A DNA stretch of 64,000 nt from positions 48,783 through 112,782 of the forward strand of contig DATLYA010000316.1 in NCBI GenBank assembly GCA_035575235.1, written 5' to 3'. How positions within the stretch are numbered: the stretch's first letter is position 1; each line of letters opens with the position of its first letter. Under the pieces are notes generated by a model. It ran no database searches. It was not told the origin of the DNA and saw only the letters and a program-made list of their open reading frames with translations. The translations under genes and the position numbers were made by a program. Positions 43,749 through 52,725 of the stretch are shown one piece after another. The DNA comes from SYOC01 sp035575235 (lineage in GTDB: Bacteria > Desulfobacterota > Binatia > Bin18).

Positions 43749-44102
43749 TTATGTCTGTTGAAAGGCTTTCTTAAATTTCCTGTGTACTAATCCTTTCAAG
43801 CCTGCGGTAAACTTATGAAAATGCCGTACATACTCGCGTCCTTCCGGCGTCAGACAAGTTCCACCGCCATGCTTCCCTCCCACTGCTCTTTGCGTAAGCT
43901 TCACGCCAAGACCTTCTTCCATTTCCTTCAGTTTCCGCCAGGCCACGCGAAAATGCACCCCGCGCTCGGCGGCAGCCGCATTGATGGACCCAGTGCGCTC
44001 CACTGCTTCCAAGAGCGCGATCCGCCACTCACTCAAGACAACTTTTCCATCTTTCTCTAGCCAAAAGTTGGAACGCGGCTCCATAGGGTTTGCATCTTTC
44101 AA
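43749..44102 (-). CDS. ModE-type winged-helix regulator without a TOBE (oxyanion) domain
   Basis: A 117-residue LysR-like winged HTH protein: LSEWRIALLEAVERTGSINA, GVHFRVAWRKLKEMEEGLGV (recognition helix) and KLTQRAVGGKHGGGTCLTPE, the ModE wing. The C-terminal pair of TOBE modules that binds molybdate or tungstate in ModE is absent, leaving only about 20 residues after the DNA-binding part. Such one-domain forms must sense through another route or act as constitutive repressors. It faces fdhD on the same strand, with the candidate operator in between. Confidence 0.82.
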   Translation of the reverse strand: MKDANPMEPRSNFWLEKDGKVVLSEWRIALLEAVERTGSINAAAAERGVHFRVAWRKLKEMEEGLGVKLTQRAVGGKHGGGTCLTPEGREYVRHFHKFTAGLKGLVHRKFKKAFQQT

Positions 44103-44182
44103 TATTCTCTATAAGTCATTACAATGGAACATTAAAAGACACAAGCCTTATGCATAGAAATCACATTGTGTTTATTCCCTCC

Positions 44183-45730
44183 CTAGAACGCGAACAGTGC
44201 ATCAAGTTGCATGCGATTTACGGCAGAATTCGGTTGATTATGCGGACGGTCGATGAAGTTCACAAAGTATCCCTTGGCCGTCAAAGTGAGGCGCGGGAGC
44301 AGCATGTAATCGAATTTGACGATGGGACCTTGCACGTTCGTTCCGCCGCGCCGACCGAAGTCGCTGAGCGTGAACATGGAAATGACGGAGTCGGTCTCCA
44401 CACGCGTCCAGGCCGCCGAGAGGGCCACGTCGCCAGGATCACGCGTCTGGCCAATGCCCGCTCCAATGATATAGGCGTCATCCATGCCGAAGGCCGCTTC
44501 AGTGTTGTGCGCATAATCCACCATGAGCGTGAACGGCCACTTGGCATAGCCGGTGTCCAACGCCAATTGTGCGCCGGCATTCACGATATTAAACCCGCCA
44601 GCAAAACGTTGAATGGGATTAGTCGTGCTCGGCGTAATCAGATCTCCGCCACGCACCACTTGGCCATTTCTCAGTTTGACGGAATTGGTCAACACCAACG
44701 CACTATTGCGGTTACGCTCCTGCGCCACCGCATCGGAACGAAAGAAATAGTAATCCCCGGCCGCTAGCGTCAGTTGCGTCTTCGGCGTCGGGGCAACGGT
44801 GGCCTGCAGTTGCTCACCGATCATGTAGGAGTCCCGCTCCGCCGCGAACTCCTTAATCGCCCACTGCCCTGCCGCCAGTTTTATGCTTCTGAGCCAATCT
44901 TTTCCTTCAAAGACCGTAACTTCTTCCGCCGCCCCTTCCGGCGTCAGATCTTCATCAAACACTAACTCCGAGCTCATAATAGCGCGCGGGCGGAAGAAGT
45001 TGACGCTAAACTTACCGCCGGTAACCGAAAAGAATGACTTCTCAAGGCCAATGCTCCTGCCCGGCCTAAGAGTGATATACGCATTGTCAATGTTGATCGG
45101 CTTGCGAGTGAAGACATCAGTCAGCGTCTGGTTATTGGCGGCGATCTCATTGGGATCACCGCTGACCAATCGCAGGCCGCCTTCAATCTCGTCATTCACC
45201 GCAATACGTGCGCCCACTCGTAAGCGCAATCGTTGACGATTGCGCGCGTGAACATCTTCCTGATAGAATCCCTCATGTCGCACACGGATATCGCCAAAGA
45301 AGGTAAAGCGGTTGAGCCAGTCAATGTTCTTCTTGACATCGGCCACGGCGGTCCTCCTCAGCTCTGCCATCGCTTGATTCTGCTTCTCAGCCTGCGCTTG
45401 AGCTTGCTGCTGCAAGGCGTGTTGTTGTGACTCCAGGCGCGATAAGCGCTCGCTCACCTCTGGCGCCACGGGAGCGGCGAGCACCGCAGAGGTTGAGGGT
45501 GCTTTGAGTTGCGCTAAGTCCTTCTCACTCAAGATGCCTTTTGCTTGGAGCAATTGAATCAGTGCATCATGTTCGGCTTTCGGCATCGTCGTTCTGCTTT
45601 TCTTTAGTCGCTGCGCTTCTTTCTTGCTCAACACTCCCTTCGATTGCAAAATATCTATAAGTGACCCCTCCTGTGCCTGTACTGCCCCCGCCATCATTAA
45701 GGTCAACACCACCGCCACTATCCGTGCCAT
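44183..45730 (-). CDS. Putative outer-membrane porin in the tungstate-binding operon
   Basis: A 515-residue protein: signal peptide (VLTLMMAGAVQAQE), two repeats of a short motif (LIDILQSKGVLSKKEAQRLK and LIQLLQAKGILSEKDLAQLK), a coiled coil of alternating Gln/Ala, then beta-barrel strands with many aromatic ends (FFGDIRVRHEGFYQEDVHAR, PFTLMVDYAHNTEAAFGMDD) closing in NRMQLDALFAF. This is the putative-porin layout of delta-like bacteria. Its start lies within the upstream gene by 13 bases. Linked to TupA it may admit tungstate or molybdate, an inference. Confidence 0.8.
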   Translation of the reverse strand: MARIVAVVLTLMMAGAVQAQEGSLIDILQSKGVLSKKEAQRLKKSRTTMPKAEHDALIQLLQAKGILSEKDLAQLKAPSTSAVLAAPVAPEVSERLSRLESQQHALQQQAQAQAEKQNQAMAELRRTAVADVKKNIDWLNRFTFFGDIRVRHEGFYQEDVHARNRQRLRLRVGARIAVNDEIEGGLRLVSGDPNEIAANNQTLTDVFTRKPINIDNAYITLRPGRSIGLEKSFFSVTGGKFSVNFFRPRAIMSSELVFDEDLTPEGAAEEVTVFEGKDWLRSIKLAAGQWAIKEFAAERDSYMIGEQLQATVAPTPKTQLTLAAGDYYFFRSDAVAQERNRNSALVLTNSVKLRNGQVVRGGDLITPSTTNPIQRFAGGFNIVNAGAQLALDTGYAKWPFTLMVDYAHNTEAAFGMDDAYIIGAGIGQTRDPGDVALSAAWTRVETDSVISMFTLSDFGRRGGTNVQGPIVKFDYMLLPRLTLTAKGYFVNFIDRPHNQPNSAVNRMQLDALFAF

Positions 45731-46266
45731 CGTTCCTCCTCTATCGCCAGCTCCACCGTGGTAAATAATTGTTCAAACTCTTGCCGTGCTTGCTCGAAAT
45801 CGGGGTCAAATGCGCTGGTGGATTTGTCACCGACAAACGATGCGTCGATTTGTTCAATTAACTGGCGCACCTGCATGCGCTGCGCGGGAGGCCACACAAT
45901 CTGCCCGTCTTCCGCCTCTTCTAGATCCGCACTGAGAAACAGAAACCGGACGGACTCCTCCATGGCGAATCGTTGCATCATGGCGTAGTCAGCGGCGCGG
46001 CGCGGATTCAAACACGGCCTACCCTGGATACGAAAACGCCCTGGCGCGTCCAGACAAAAGGGAATGGCGGTCACCCAGGTTCCCTGCGCATTCCGCCAGG
46101 TGCAGAATCCCACCCGGGCGCGGTATGCATGCTGAAAAGGAGTAAGGTCCTGCACCCGCATGGTCAACACCGGCTCGCGCCATTCCCGCATGACAATGAG
46201 CACGGAGGTATAAAGTGGGGCCTGAAGCATAAACGAATGAAAGGAAGGCAGTAACTCGGCTTTCAT
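45718..46266 (-). CDS. Uncharacterised protein between tupA and porin
   Basis: A 182-residue soluble-looking protein, not recognised. It starts in a 4-base overlap with the tupA stop and ends 13 bases into the porin gene, so it is part of the operon. Residues 50-100 form a beta-rich segment (RARVGFCTWRNAQGTWVTAI, RFRIQGRPCLNPRRA) and the C-terminal 70 are helical and acidic (DPDFEQARQEFEQLFTTVEL). No signal peptide is seen, so it would be cytoplasmic. A link to oxyanion sensing or assembly is possible but not shown. Confidence 0.7.
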   Translation of the reverse strand: MKAELLPSFHSFMLQAPLYTSVLIVMREWREPVLTMRVQDLTPFQHAYRARVGFCTWRNAQGTWVTAIPFCLDAPGRFRIQGRPCLNPRRAADYAMMQRFAMEESVRFLFLSADLEEAEDGQIVWPPAQRMQVRQLIEQIDASFVGDKSTSAFDPDFEQARQEFEQLFTTVELAIEEERWHG

Positions 46267-47111
46267 TTGCTCACCTCTCGGATGACGGCGTCTTCCGTCT
46301 TTCCCGCGTCTGGAGTGAATAACGGCTCGCCAAATTTCTCTTTGCCGAACGTCTTCAACAAGTCTTGCACGGTAGGAGACAACAAAAAATCGGCGAACGC
46401 CTTCCCGCCTTTGGCGTTCACCTTGGGAAACTTTTCCGGGTTCACTTCCATGACATGATAGACGTTGAGAAACGCAGGGTCGCCTTCAAGCAACACGCTC
46501 AAGCCCGTAGTTTTCTGAAACGCCAGAAACGTCGCCCGGTCGGAGAGCACATACCCTTGCTTCTCGCCGGCAATGCTAAGGGTCTTGCCCATGCCCTGCC
46601 CAGCCTCTAAATACCAGTCGCCAGCCGGTTTGATCCCCGCCTGTTCCCATAGCTTCTTTTCGAGTTTATGCGTGCCGGAATCGTCCCCCCGTGAGACAAA
46701 GACCGCCTTTGCCTCGGCGATTTTTTTGAATGCATCAACAGCTTTGACTGTTCCTTTCACGTGCGCGGGATCAGCCGCCGGGCCGGCCAACAGAAACCAG
46801 TTATGCATCATCAGACGGCGGTTTATCAGCCCGCCATCAGCGACATATTTTTTCTCCGCCTCGGGCGCGTGCGCGAGCACGACATCCGCCTCACCTCTCC
46901 CCGCTAAGGCTAGCGCTTGCCCCGTGCCTACAGCCACCGCCTTGACGTGATAACCACTTTGTTTCTCAAAGATCGGCACGATGACATCGAGCAGTCCCGT
47001 GTCCTGCACGCTCGTCGTCGTGGCAAAGATTAATTCTTCCTGAGCAGCCGCGGCGCCAGCACAGGCGAGCACAACGCCTACCAGCAGAGTAAGAAAGTGG
47101 CCCCTCCTCAT
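46263..47111 (-). CDS. tupA: TupA-like tungstate/molybdate-binding periplasmic protein
   Basis: A 282-residue solute-binding protein with signal peptide (VGVVLACAGAAAAQE). The mature start LIFATTTSVQDTGLLDVIVP and the AVGTGQALALAGRGEADVVL segment are the TupA oxyanion-binding loops (TTTS and GTG), and VFVSRGDDSGTHKLEKKLWE supplies the R-G-D-x-S-G-T-H ligand region. It binds tungstate tightly in family members. No TupB permease or TupC ATPase is in the window; instead it heads an operon with an unknown protein and a porin. Confidence 0.88.
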   Translation of the reverse strand: MRRGHFLTLLVGVVLACAGAAAAQEELIFATTTSVQDTGLLDVIVPIFEKQSGYHVKAVAVGTGQALALAGRGEADVVLAHAPEAEKKYVADGGLINRRLMMHNWFLLAGPAADPAHVKGTVKAVDAFKKIAEAKAVFVSRGDDSGTHKLEKKLWEQAGIKPAGDWYLEAGQGMGKTLSIAGEKQGYVLSDRATFLAFQKTTGLSVLLEGDPAFLNVYHVMEVNPEKFPKVNAKGGKAFADFLLSPTVQDLLKTFGKEKFGEPLFTPDAGKTEDAVIREVSK

Positions 47112-47182
47112 AATGCCTCCCGTCGCCCGCCGTGGTTACCATGCAGAACCGGAAGAGTCAACGAGCAAGTCTATTTTCTTCC

Positions 47183-47217
47183 TATTTAAGTTATTCTAAG
47201 ATATTTAGAGTTATTCT
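47183..47217. promoter_or_regulatory. Direct repeat in the divergent tupA/regulator gap
   Basis: TATTTAAGTTATTCT (47183-47197) and TATTTAGAGTTATTCT (47202-47217) are nearly identical tandem copies set 19-20 bases apart, about two helical turns, in an otherwise AT-rich stretch 15 bases before the regulator start. This is the spacing expected for side-by-side protein binding; the divergent regulator is the natural candidate. Confidence 0.5.
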
Positions 47218-47232
47218 TTTCTCAGAAAAAAT

Positions 47233-48159
47233 ATGCCGGAAACACTGCTCAACACACGGGAGGTGGCGGAGTATCTGCAAGTCAATGAGAAGCAGGTGTA
47301 TCGGCTCATCCGGAACGGTGGACTGCCGTGCACGCGCGTCACCGGCAAGTGGCTGTTTCCCAAAAGCCTGGTGGAAGAGTGGGTACAGCGCAGTGCCCGC
47401 TCCAAGGCGCTGGAGTCCACCCGCAACCTGGCGGTAACCGAACGGTTTGGGCTCGACCGCGGCGTGCTGGTGGCAGGGAGTAACGACCAGTTACTCGCCT
47501 CGCTGTTTGAACTGGCGCGCCGTCGTTATCCCGAATATCTCATGTATGTCACGAACCTGGGTAGTTTTGGCGGGTTAGAAGCGCTTAAGCAAGGTAAGGC
47601 GCATGTCGCTCTGGCGCACCTCCGCGACCCTGCTACGGGTGAATACAACACGCCATTTCTAAACCAGTACTTACTGTTAGACGCCGCAGTCGCGGTCACG
47701 TTGTGGCGCCGTCGAGTGGGACTGCTCCAACGCCCCAACGAACCGGTTGTCGCGTCAGTGGCCGCGCTTCGCGGTCACAAACTGCGCTTCGTCAATCGCC
47801 AGCGCGGCTCTGGCATTCGCTGGCTGATCGATCAGTCTCTGCACGAGGCGAAGCTTAAGCCCGCTCAACTCAAAGGCTATGACACCGAGGTCTGGACCCA
47901 CTGGGAAGTGGGATTGGCGATCCTGCGTCGTCAGGCGGATGTAGGGATTGCGGCGGAGTCGATCGCCCGGCTTTTGGGCTTGCAGTTTCATGAGATCGTC
48001 GAGGAACGGTTCGACCTTATCGTGCTCAAAGAGCACTACTTCACCAAACCGATTCAAGCGTTACTGGATATATTGACTTCCAACGAAATGAAAATGCGAG
48101 CGACAGCGCTTGGCGGCTACAATATGCGAGAAACCGGGAAAGTTGTGTTCCCCGCATAA
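47233..48159 (+). CDS. HTH (excisionase/MerR-type) regulator with periplasmic-binding-like C-domain
   Basis: A 308-residue one-component regulator. The first 60 residues are a DNA-binding excisionase-family HTH: LNTREVAEYLQVNEKQVYRL, CTRVTGKWLFPKSLVEEWVQ. Residues about 75-300 form a type-2 periplasmic-binding fold (VAGSNDQLLASLFELARRRY, VGIAAESIARLLGL) common in regulators that sense molybdate, tungstate or related ligands. It is divergent from tupA, sharing an intergenic region with a tandem repeat, and most likely controls it. Confidence 0.82.
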   Translation: MPETLLNTREVAEYLQVNEKQVYRLIRNGGLPCTRVTGKWLFPKSLVEEWVQRSARSKALESTRNLAVTERFGLDRGVLVAGSNDQLLASLFELARRRYPEYLMYVTNLGSFGGLEALKQGKAHVALAHLRDPATGEYNTPFLNQYLLLDAAVAVTLWRRRVGLLQRPNEPVVASVAALRGHKLRFVNRQRGSGIRWLIDQSLHEAKLKPAQLKGYDTEVWTHWEVGLAILRRQADVGIAAESIARLLGLQFHEIVEERFDLIVLKEHYFTKPIQALLDILTSNEMKMRATALGGYNMRETGKVVFPA

Positions 48160-48193
48160 AAATTGCTGGAGCGTGAGACAGAAAACCAATGTC

Positions 48194-48730
48194 TTACGTC
48201 CGCAACGCCGGCAGTGGCTCACCTGCAGGGACAAAGTTAAGGGCAACGCCGTTGTTGCACCACCGTTGTCCGGTCGGCGGCGGACCGTCATTGAACACAT
48301 GCCCTTGGTGTCCACCACAGCGGATGCAGTGATATTCCGTACGCGGCAGCATCAGCTTGTAATCTTTTTTCGTACCGATGTGGCCGCTGACCGGCTGGTA
48401 GAAACTCGGCCAGCCAGTTCCACTCTCGAACCTGGCGTCGGAGTCAAAGAGCGGTAAATAGCACGCCGCACACACATACGTCCCTTTTCGCTTTTCACGA
48501 GTCAACGGACTTGACCCTGGCCGCTCGGTGTCTTCTTCAAAGAGCACGGCATACGCCTGCGGCGTCAGCAGCGAACGCCATTCGGAGAGCGGTTTATGTA
48601 ATTGGGCGATGGGTGGGTTCCCTTGTTCCGCAGGGGTTGCATTAGCCTTTTCGCTTCGCGTGCACGCTGGCAAACCTAGCCATGCTGCGGCAAGCGCGCA
48701 TACGTGTCGAAGAAAACGTCGTCTCTGCAT
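48194..48730 (-). CDS. msrB: Exported peptide-methionine (R)-S-oxide reductase, lipoprotein
   Basis: A 178-residue MsrB. The N-terminus (MQRRRFLRHVCALAAAWLG) is Arg-rich and hydrophobic and ends in the lipobox LPAC, so it should be membrane-anchored after export. Zinc ligands are two CxxC pairs (VCAACY, HCIRCGG) and the catalytic cysteine sits in QRWCNNGVALNFV near the end. It reduces R-methionine sulfoxide in proteins. The ATG at 48730 follows AAAGGTGG; a GTG at 48745 is less likely. It lies just after the regulator, converging with it. Confidence 0.9.
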   Translation of the reverse strand: MQRRRFLRHVCALAAAWLGLPACTRSEKANATPAEQGNPPIAQLHKPLSEWRSLLTPQAYAVLFEEDTERPGSSPLTREKRKGTYVCAACYLPLFDSDARFESGTGWPSFYQPVSGHIGTKKDYKLMLPRTEYHCIRCGGHQGHVFNDGPPPTGQRWCNNGVALNFVPAGEPLPALRT

Positions 48731-48896
48731 AGTGCTTCTTCCCACCTTTCTTCAGTCAATGCTTTGACGACACAAGGCCGAAAAAAGTTTCAGCAGCTCT
48801 GGCGAACGGCTCACAACGACCCCGCGCCCTTATGCCAGGCAATTTTGTCCCCTAGTCCTTAATCGCTAGCGCCCTAGTGACGACTCTTCTAAAAAA

Positions 48897-50195
48897 TTAT
48901 CGCTTCAGGTTCACCACCTCGTCATACATTTGATCGGCCACGGTAATGACACGAGAATTCGCCTGAAACCCCCGTTGCGCGCCAATCATTGAGACGAATT
49001 CTTGCGCGACATCAACGGTCGATTGTTCTAAGCCGCCGGAGAGCACAGACCCAAAACCGCCGCCTCCCGGCGTCCCGATAATGGCGTCGCCTGATTCGGG
49101 AGAACGCGCAAAGAGCGTCCCTCCGGCAGGCGTCAACCGCTCAACTCCGGGAAAATCAGCAAGGGCGATTTGATAGAGAGGCAACAAGCCGCCATTCGAG
49201 TATTGCCCGGTAATGATACCTTGAGGGTCAATAGCAAAACCAGTCAGCGTGCCTGGCGCCGAGCCGTCGGCTTGAAATGATGAGAGCGTGGAGGCCGTTG
49301 CTACTTGTGTGGAGCCTTTAAAGCTTAGATTTGCCGCCGACACCAAGAGATCCGCGGCGCCGTTCACCAAGTTCTGTATGGAGATGTCATTAATTGTACT
49401 TCCCGCGGCATCCAACGTGCCGTCCGTATTAAAAGCAACGACTCCTTCACTGACGGCAATCAGGTTCCCAGGATTGGCGGGCGGGGCTTGCACATCCTCC
49501 ACTGGCGCTAAGACGCGATATTCCCACTGCAGAGGGTTCGTAGCGCTTTTACGGAACAGAAAACTCAGTTGATGCTCTTGCCCTAACGAATCGTAGACTC
49601 GCACGGTGGCGGCGTAGTTCTTGGCTGCGTACCAGTTCGCCACGGTGTCTTCGGTCCCGGCGCCCCCAGGCCAGGCGGCAGTCGGTGTGGTGACGCGAGA
49701 GTCAAGATTCACCGCCAGGGTGATCTTCGTGGTTGCTTCGGGCAGCAGTGAGAGCCCTCCACCCAAAACTATGTCTTCCAGGCCACCAATGGTTTGTTTA
49801 GCCTGATTCACAGGAAATCCTTGGACGGTATGTCCTTCAGGGGTTACTAGTTTTCCGTTCTGATTGAGGGAAAATTGTCCTGCTCGTGTATAGAACGACT
49901 GGCCGTCGGTGTTCTTGACAATGAAGAGCCCTTTTCCCTGTACGGTGAGATCGGACACAGAGCCGGTCGCCTGGTAGACCCCCTGGGAAAACAGAGGGGA
50001 AACAGAGGCCAGACGCACGCCCCGGCCAATAAGGTCACCGCCTTCTTTCGCACTCAACAGATCCGCGAACTGGACGCGAGACGTCTTAAAGCCGACGGTA
50101 TTGACATTCGCCAAGTTGTTACTGACCACCGACATGGAGCTGCTGTAACTCAATAAACCAGTCACTCCAGTGTACATCGCACTCGTAATCGACAT
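48897..50195 (-). CDS. flgE: Flagellar hook protein FlgE
   Basis: A 432-residue protein with the rod/hook signature at the N-terminus (AMYTGVTGLLSYSSSMSVVS, NNLANVNTVGFKTSRVQF) and the C-terminal helix pair of the same group (VDVAQEFVSMIGAQRGFQAN, SRVITVADQMYDEVVNLKR). The central domain is smaller than the longest FlgE proteins. It polymerises into the hook. It is the last gene of the flagellar set seen and follows flgD by 132 bases. Confidence 0.93.
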   Translation of the reverse strand: MSITSAMYTGVTGLLSYSSSMSVVSNNLANVNTVGFKTSRVQFADLLSAKEGGDLIGRGVRLASVSPLFSQGVYQATGSVSDLTVQGKGLFIVKNTDGQSFYTRAGQFSLNQNGKLVTPEGHTVQGFPVNQAKQTIGGLEDIVLGGGLSLLPEATTKITLAVNLDSRVTTPTAAWPGGAGTEDTVANWYAAKNYAATVRVYDSLGQEHQLSFLFRKSATNPLQWEYRVLAPVEDVQAPPANPGNLIAVSEGVVAFNTDGTLDAAGSTINDISIQNLVNGAADLLVSAANLSFKGSTQVATASTLSSFQADGSAPGTLTGFAIDPQGIITGQYSNGGLLPLYQIALADFPGVERLTPAGGTLFARSPESGDAIIGTPGGGGFGSVLSGGLEQSTVDVAQEFVSMIGAQRGFQANSRVITVADQMYDEVVNLKR

Positions 50196-50327
50196 AAGAA
50201 AACGTCACCTCCCTTGCTGATTCCGGGTTGAGACTGATGGACGAAATTCGTTCTCTCTTTCGCTTCTTCCTAAGACGGTCGGGAGCGGGACTACGTAGGT
50301 AAAGGCCATGGCGCCGCGCCCTCACTC

Positions 50328-51017
50328 CTATGAGTTCGACGGGGCATGGACGCTCAAGAGGTCGCGCAGCGGCGCCCGCACGCCGTTAATTGAGACTGAC
50401 ACCTCGCTGCCAGTCAGATCAACGCTGCTAACAAGCCCTTTTACCAGGGTTAGAACGTCAACTTTTTTTCCCTGAGCGTCAAAGGCGTCCACCTCAATCG
50501 TATACTGACCCTGCGGCGCCGCTTTTCCCTTGTCATCCCTGCCATCCCAGAGTACTTGTTGCTCTCCAGCCTTTAGCGCCCCGGCCTCCATGGTTCGTAT
50601 GGTATTGCCTTCGCCGTCAATCACGTGCACAGAGACCCGGCCAGCATCCCCGGCTAATTGCAGCGGAATAGAGGCTTTGCCGTCAGCCCCCAGCTGAATA
50701 TGATTACCTTGTAAGCTGACCTCCTTTCCAATCAGCGAGGCGGCCTGGAGTTGCGTTAAGGCGAGTTGCTCGTTCTGCAACGATTGCATGTTTTTATTGA
50801 TAGCGACGAGCTGGTCGAGGCTGTTAAAGCTCGTCAGCTGGGCGGTAAACTCCTGGTTATCAATAGGCTTTAAGGGATCTTGAAACTGCAATTGCGTCGT
50901 CAGCAAGCGCAAGAAATCGGCTTGATCAAGCTCCTTCTTCGCAGGCCTTGCTTTTGTTGTGAGATCTTCGGTGGTTGTTTGCGCTTGAGAAAGGGACCCC
51001 AATGCTGAACTATCCAT
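50328..51017 (-). CDS. flgD: Flagellar hook-capping protein FlgD
   Basis: A 229-residue protein. The N-terminal part LDQADFLRLLTTQLQFQDPL and FNSLDQLVAINKNMQSL are the FlgD signature, followed by a Tudor-like/FnIII domain (VSVHVIDGEGNTIRTMEAGA, GQYTIEVDAFDAQGKKVDV). It caps the growing hook during assembly. It follows fliK by 43 bases and precedes flgE. Confidence 0.93.
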   Translation of the reverse strand: MDSSALGSLSQAQTTTEDLTTKARPAKKELDQADFLRLLTTQLQFQDPLKPIDNQEFTAQLTSFNSLDQLVAINKNMQSLQNEQLALTQLQAASLIGKEVSLQGNHIQLGADGKASIPLQLAGDAGRVSVHVIDGEGNTIRTMEAGALKAGEQQVLWDGRDDKGKAAPQGQYTIEVDAFDAQGKKVDVLTLVKGLVSSVDLTGSEVSVSINGVRAPLRDLLSVHAPSNS

Positions 51018-51060
51018 AGCTGCTCCTGTGATTCCATGTAAAAAACTGCGGTAAGGTGGA

Positions 51061-52725
51061 CTATGCCCACACGCTTACCCTTCCCTGATGAGAAACCGGA
51101 GCGATGATCGAGGAAGATTCACTCTCTGTTTCCTTTGTCTGCAGCGCTTGCCGGACAGCTCGTCCTTGTCCACTCGAGTGCGATTCTTGGCGGAAACGCT
51201 GAGAGGAAGAAGTCAGATCTCCTCCACCGCCCTGTACATCCACGCGCACACTCTCAAGGGCAAGGTGGCGGCTCTGCAAGGCGTGTTTGAGCTCAGGTAA
51301 ATGCGTCTGAATAAGCGCGCCCACATCGGCAGATTCCGCCACAATATGCGCATGAATCCTCTCACCCTCTACGACCAATTGAATATCGAGTTTCCCAAGC
51401 TCTGGGGGATCAAGCTGCAAACGCGCCTCACGGCTGTCTTGCCGCATCTGCGCCACAATCCTCTCCGCTGCCTGGTTGAGAACAACCTGCCAGTGTTCGC
51501 TATGCCTCAGGTCTGCAGGTTGACCTGGTTGTGGTTGCGCCTGCGACGTTTGACTATTTCCTGCCATACTCGCCACAAGCCGTTCTGCTCCAGGAAATGT
51601 CTGCTGTGTATGCAGACTTGTCTCACGTCTTTTTTCTCGTGGCCAGAGCGTTTGCATCAATTGGTCAACCTGTACGGCATGAGCCCTTCCCGTCTGCTCC
51701 CCAGGTTGATTTTGCCAAGGGAAAACCATGTCAGGCGTTGGGAACGACGGGGTTCCGCGCTCCGGTGGCGCTCCGGCTTGTGGCGCAATCTGGAAAAGCG
51801 TCACGCGCCGTCCTGCGAAATCCTCCGGCACAAGCGCGTCCTCTTCCTCTCCTTTTTGAACAGGCAGAACAACGGTAGGCTCTGCTTCAGCAGGGTGGAC
51901 AAACTCGTCAGGCTGTCCATTCGCAATGGCCCCTTCGCCCTTCTGCATCAGGAGCTGGGCAAGCGTACGCCCTGCTCTCTCATCGAGAGCAGAGTATTGC
52001 CGTACGGCGGCTTCACGCTCGATCATCCCAAGAATTGGCTTTCCAGGATACATCTGCAGCGATGCGCCCTCTACTCCAGGCTCGTGTCCCTCTCCTTGTT
52101 GATCGGCGTCTCTACCGGCGGCAACGCCGCTCTCCGTCTCATTAAGGGAAGGAGTCGCTGTTTGTGTTTCTCCTTCTAGGGCAGATGAGACAGGCATCGT
52201 CCCACCCCCTCCATATCCGGGGATCGTGGAAGAAGGCGCCAAGAGCAAGGCTCCCTGCACGCCTTGGGAAGCTACAGTGGTGGAAGAGTGATTTGTTGGA
52301 CCTGCTAGTATGGCGCCTGAAGCCGACTGTTCATTGCCCCACCATAAGGATGCTAAAAGCGACAACAACAGGGTTTGCGCGCCCGAGTCCTCACTCGCAG
52401 GCGCTGACGCCGAATCTTCTCTGCTGTTGTCCCCAGAAAAATCGGGCGGCGCGGATTGATCAGCGCTAGCGGATTGCAGCGAGGGAGAAGAAAACAGAGC
52501 TGTTGAAGTATTGCTTGCCTGTGGCAGTTGCGGCTGCGCCACTCCTAAGGGCAGGAGCGCGAGCAGCAAGGAAAGAAAATTCGCCGGCGTATCTGCCGCC
52601 TTGCTGCTAGACGGAGATGTATTTTCATTCTGCGGGGCGGATAGGATTGAAGCAGCAACAGTAACCACGGCGGACGAGAAGGAGCAAAGCTGGCGCCGGA
52701 GTATTCCGCCTGTAGCTTTTGTCAA
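51061..52725 (-). CDS. fliK: Flagellar hook-length control protein FliK
   Basis: A 554-residue protein with a low-complexity Ser/Gln/Pro-rich N-terminal 400 residues and the conserved C-terminal Flg_hook domain, EARLQLDPPELGKLDIQLVV and LPELKHALQSRHLALESVRV. It measures hook length and switches export substrate. The unordered middle is long but normal for the family. The start is the first ATG; the first 50 residues are weakly conserved so the start may be later. Confidence 0.88.
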   Translation of the reverse strand: MTKATGGILRRQLCSFSSAVVTVAASILSAPQNENTSPSSSKAADTPANFLSLLLALLPLGVAQPQLPQASNTSTALFSSPSLQSASADQSAPPDFSGDNSREDSASAPASEDSGAQTLLLSLLASLWWGNEQSASGAILAGPTNHSSTTVASQGVQGALLLAPSSTIPGYGGGGTMPVSSALEGETQTATPSLNETESGVAAGRDADQQGEGHEPGVEGASLQMYPGKPILGMIEREAAVRQYSALDERAGRTLAQLLMQKGEGAIANGQPDEFVHPAEAEPTVVLPVQKGEEEDALVPEDFAGRRVTLFQIAPQAGAPPERGTPSFPTPDMVFPWQNQPGEQTGRAHAVQVDQLMQTLWPREKRRETSLHTQQTFPGAERLVASMAGNSQTSQAQPQPGQPADLRHSEHWQVVLNQAAERIVAQMRQDSREARLQLDPPELGKLDIQLVVEGERIHAHIVAESADVGALIQTHLPELKHALQSRHLALESVRVDVQGGGGDLTSSSQRFRQESHSSGQGRAVRQALQTKETESESSSIIAPVSHQGRVSVWA

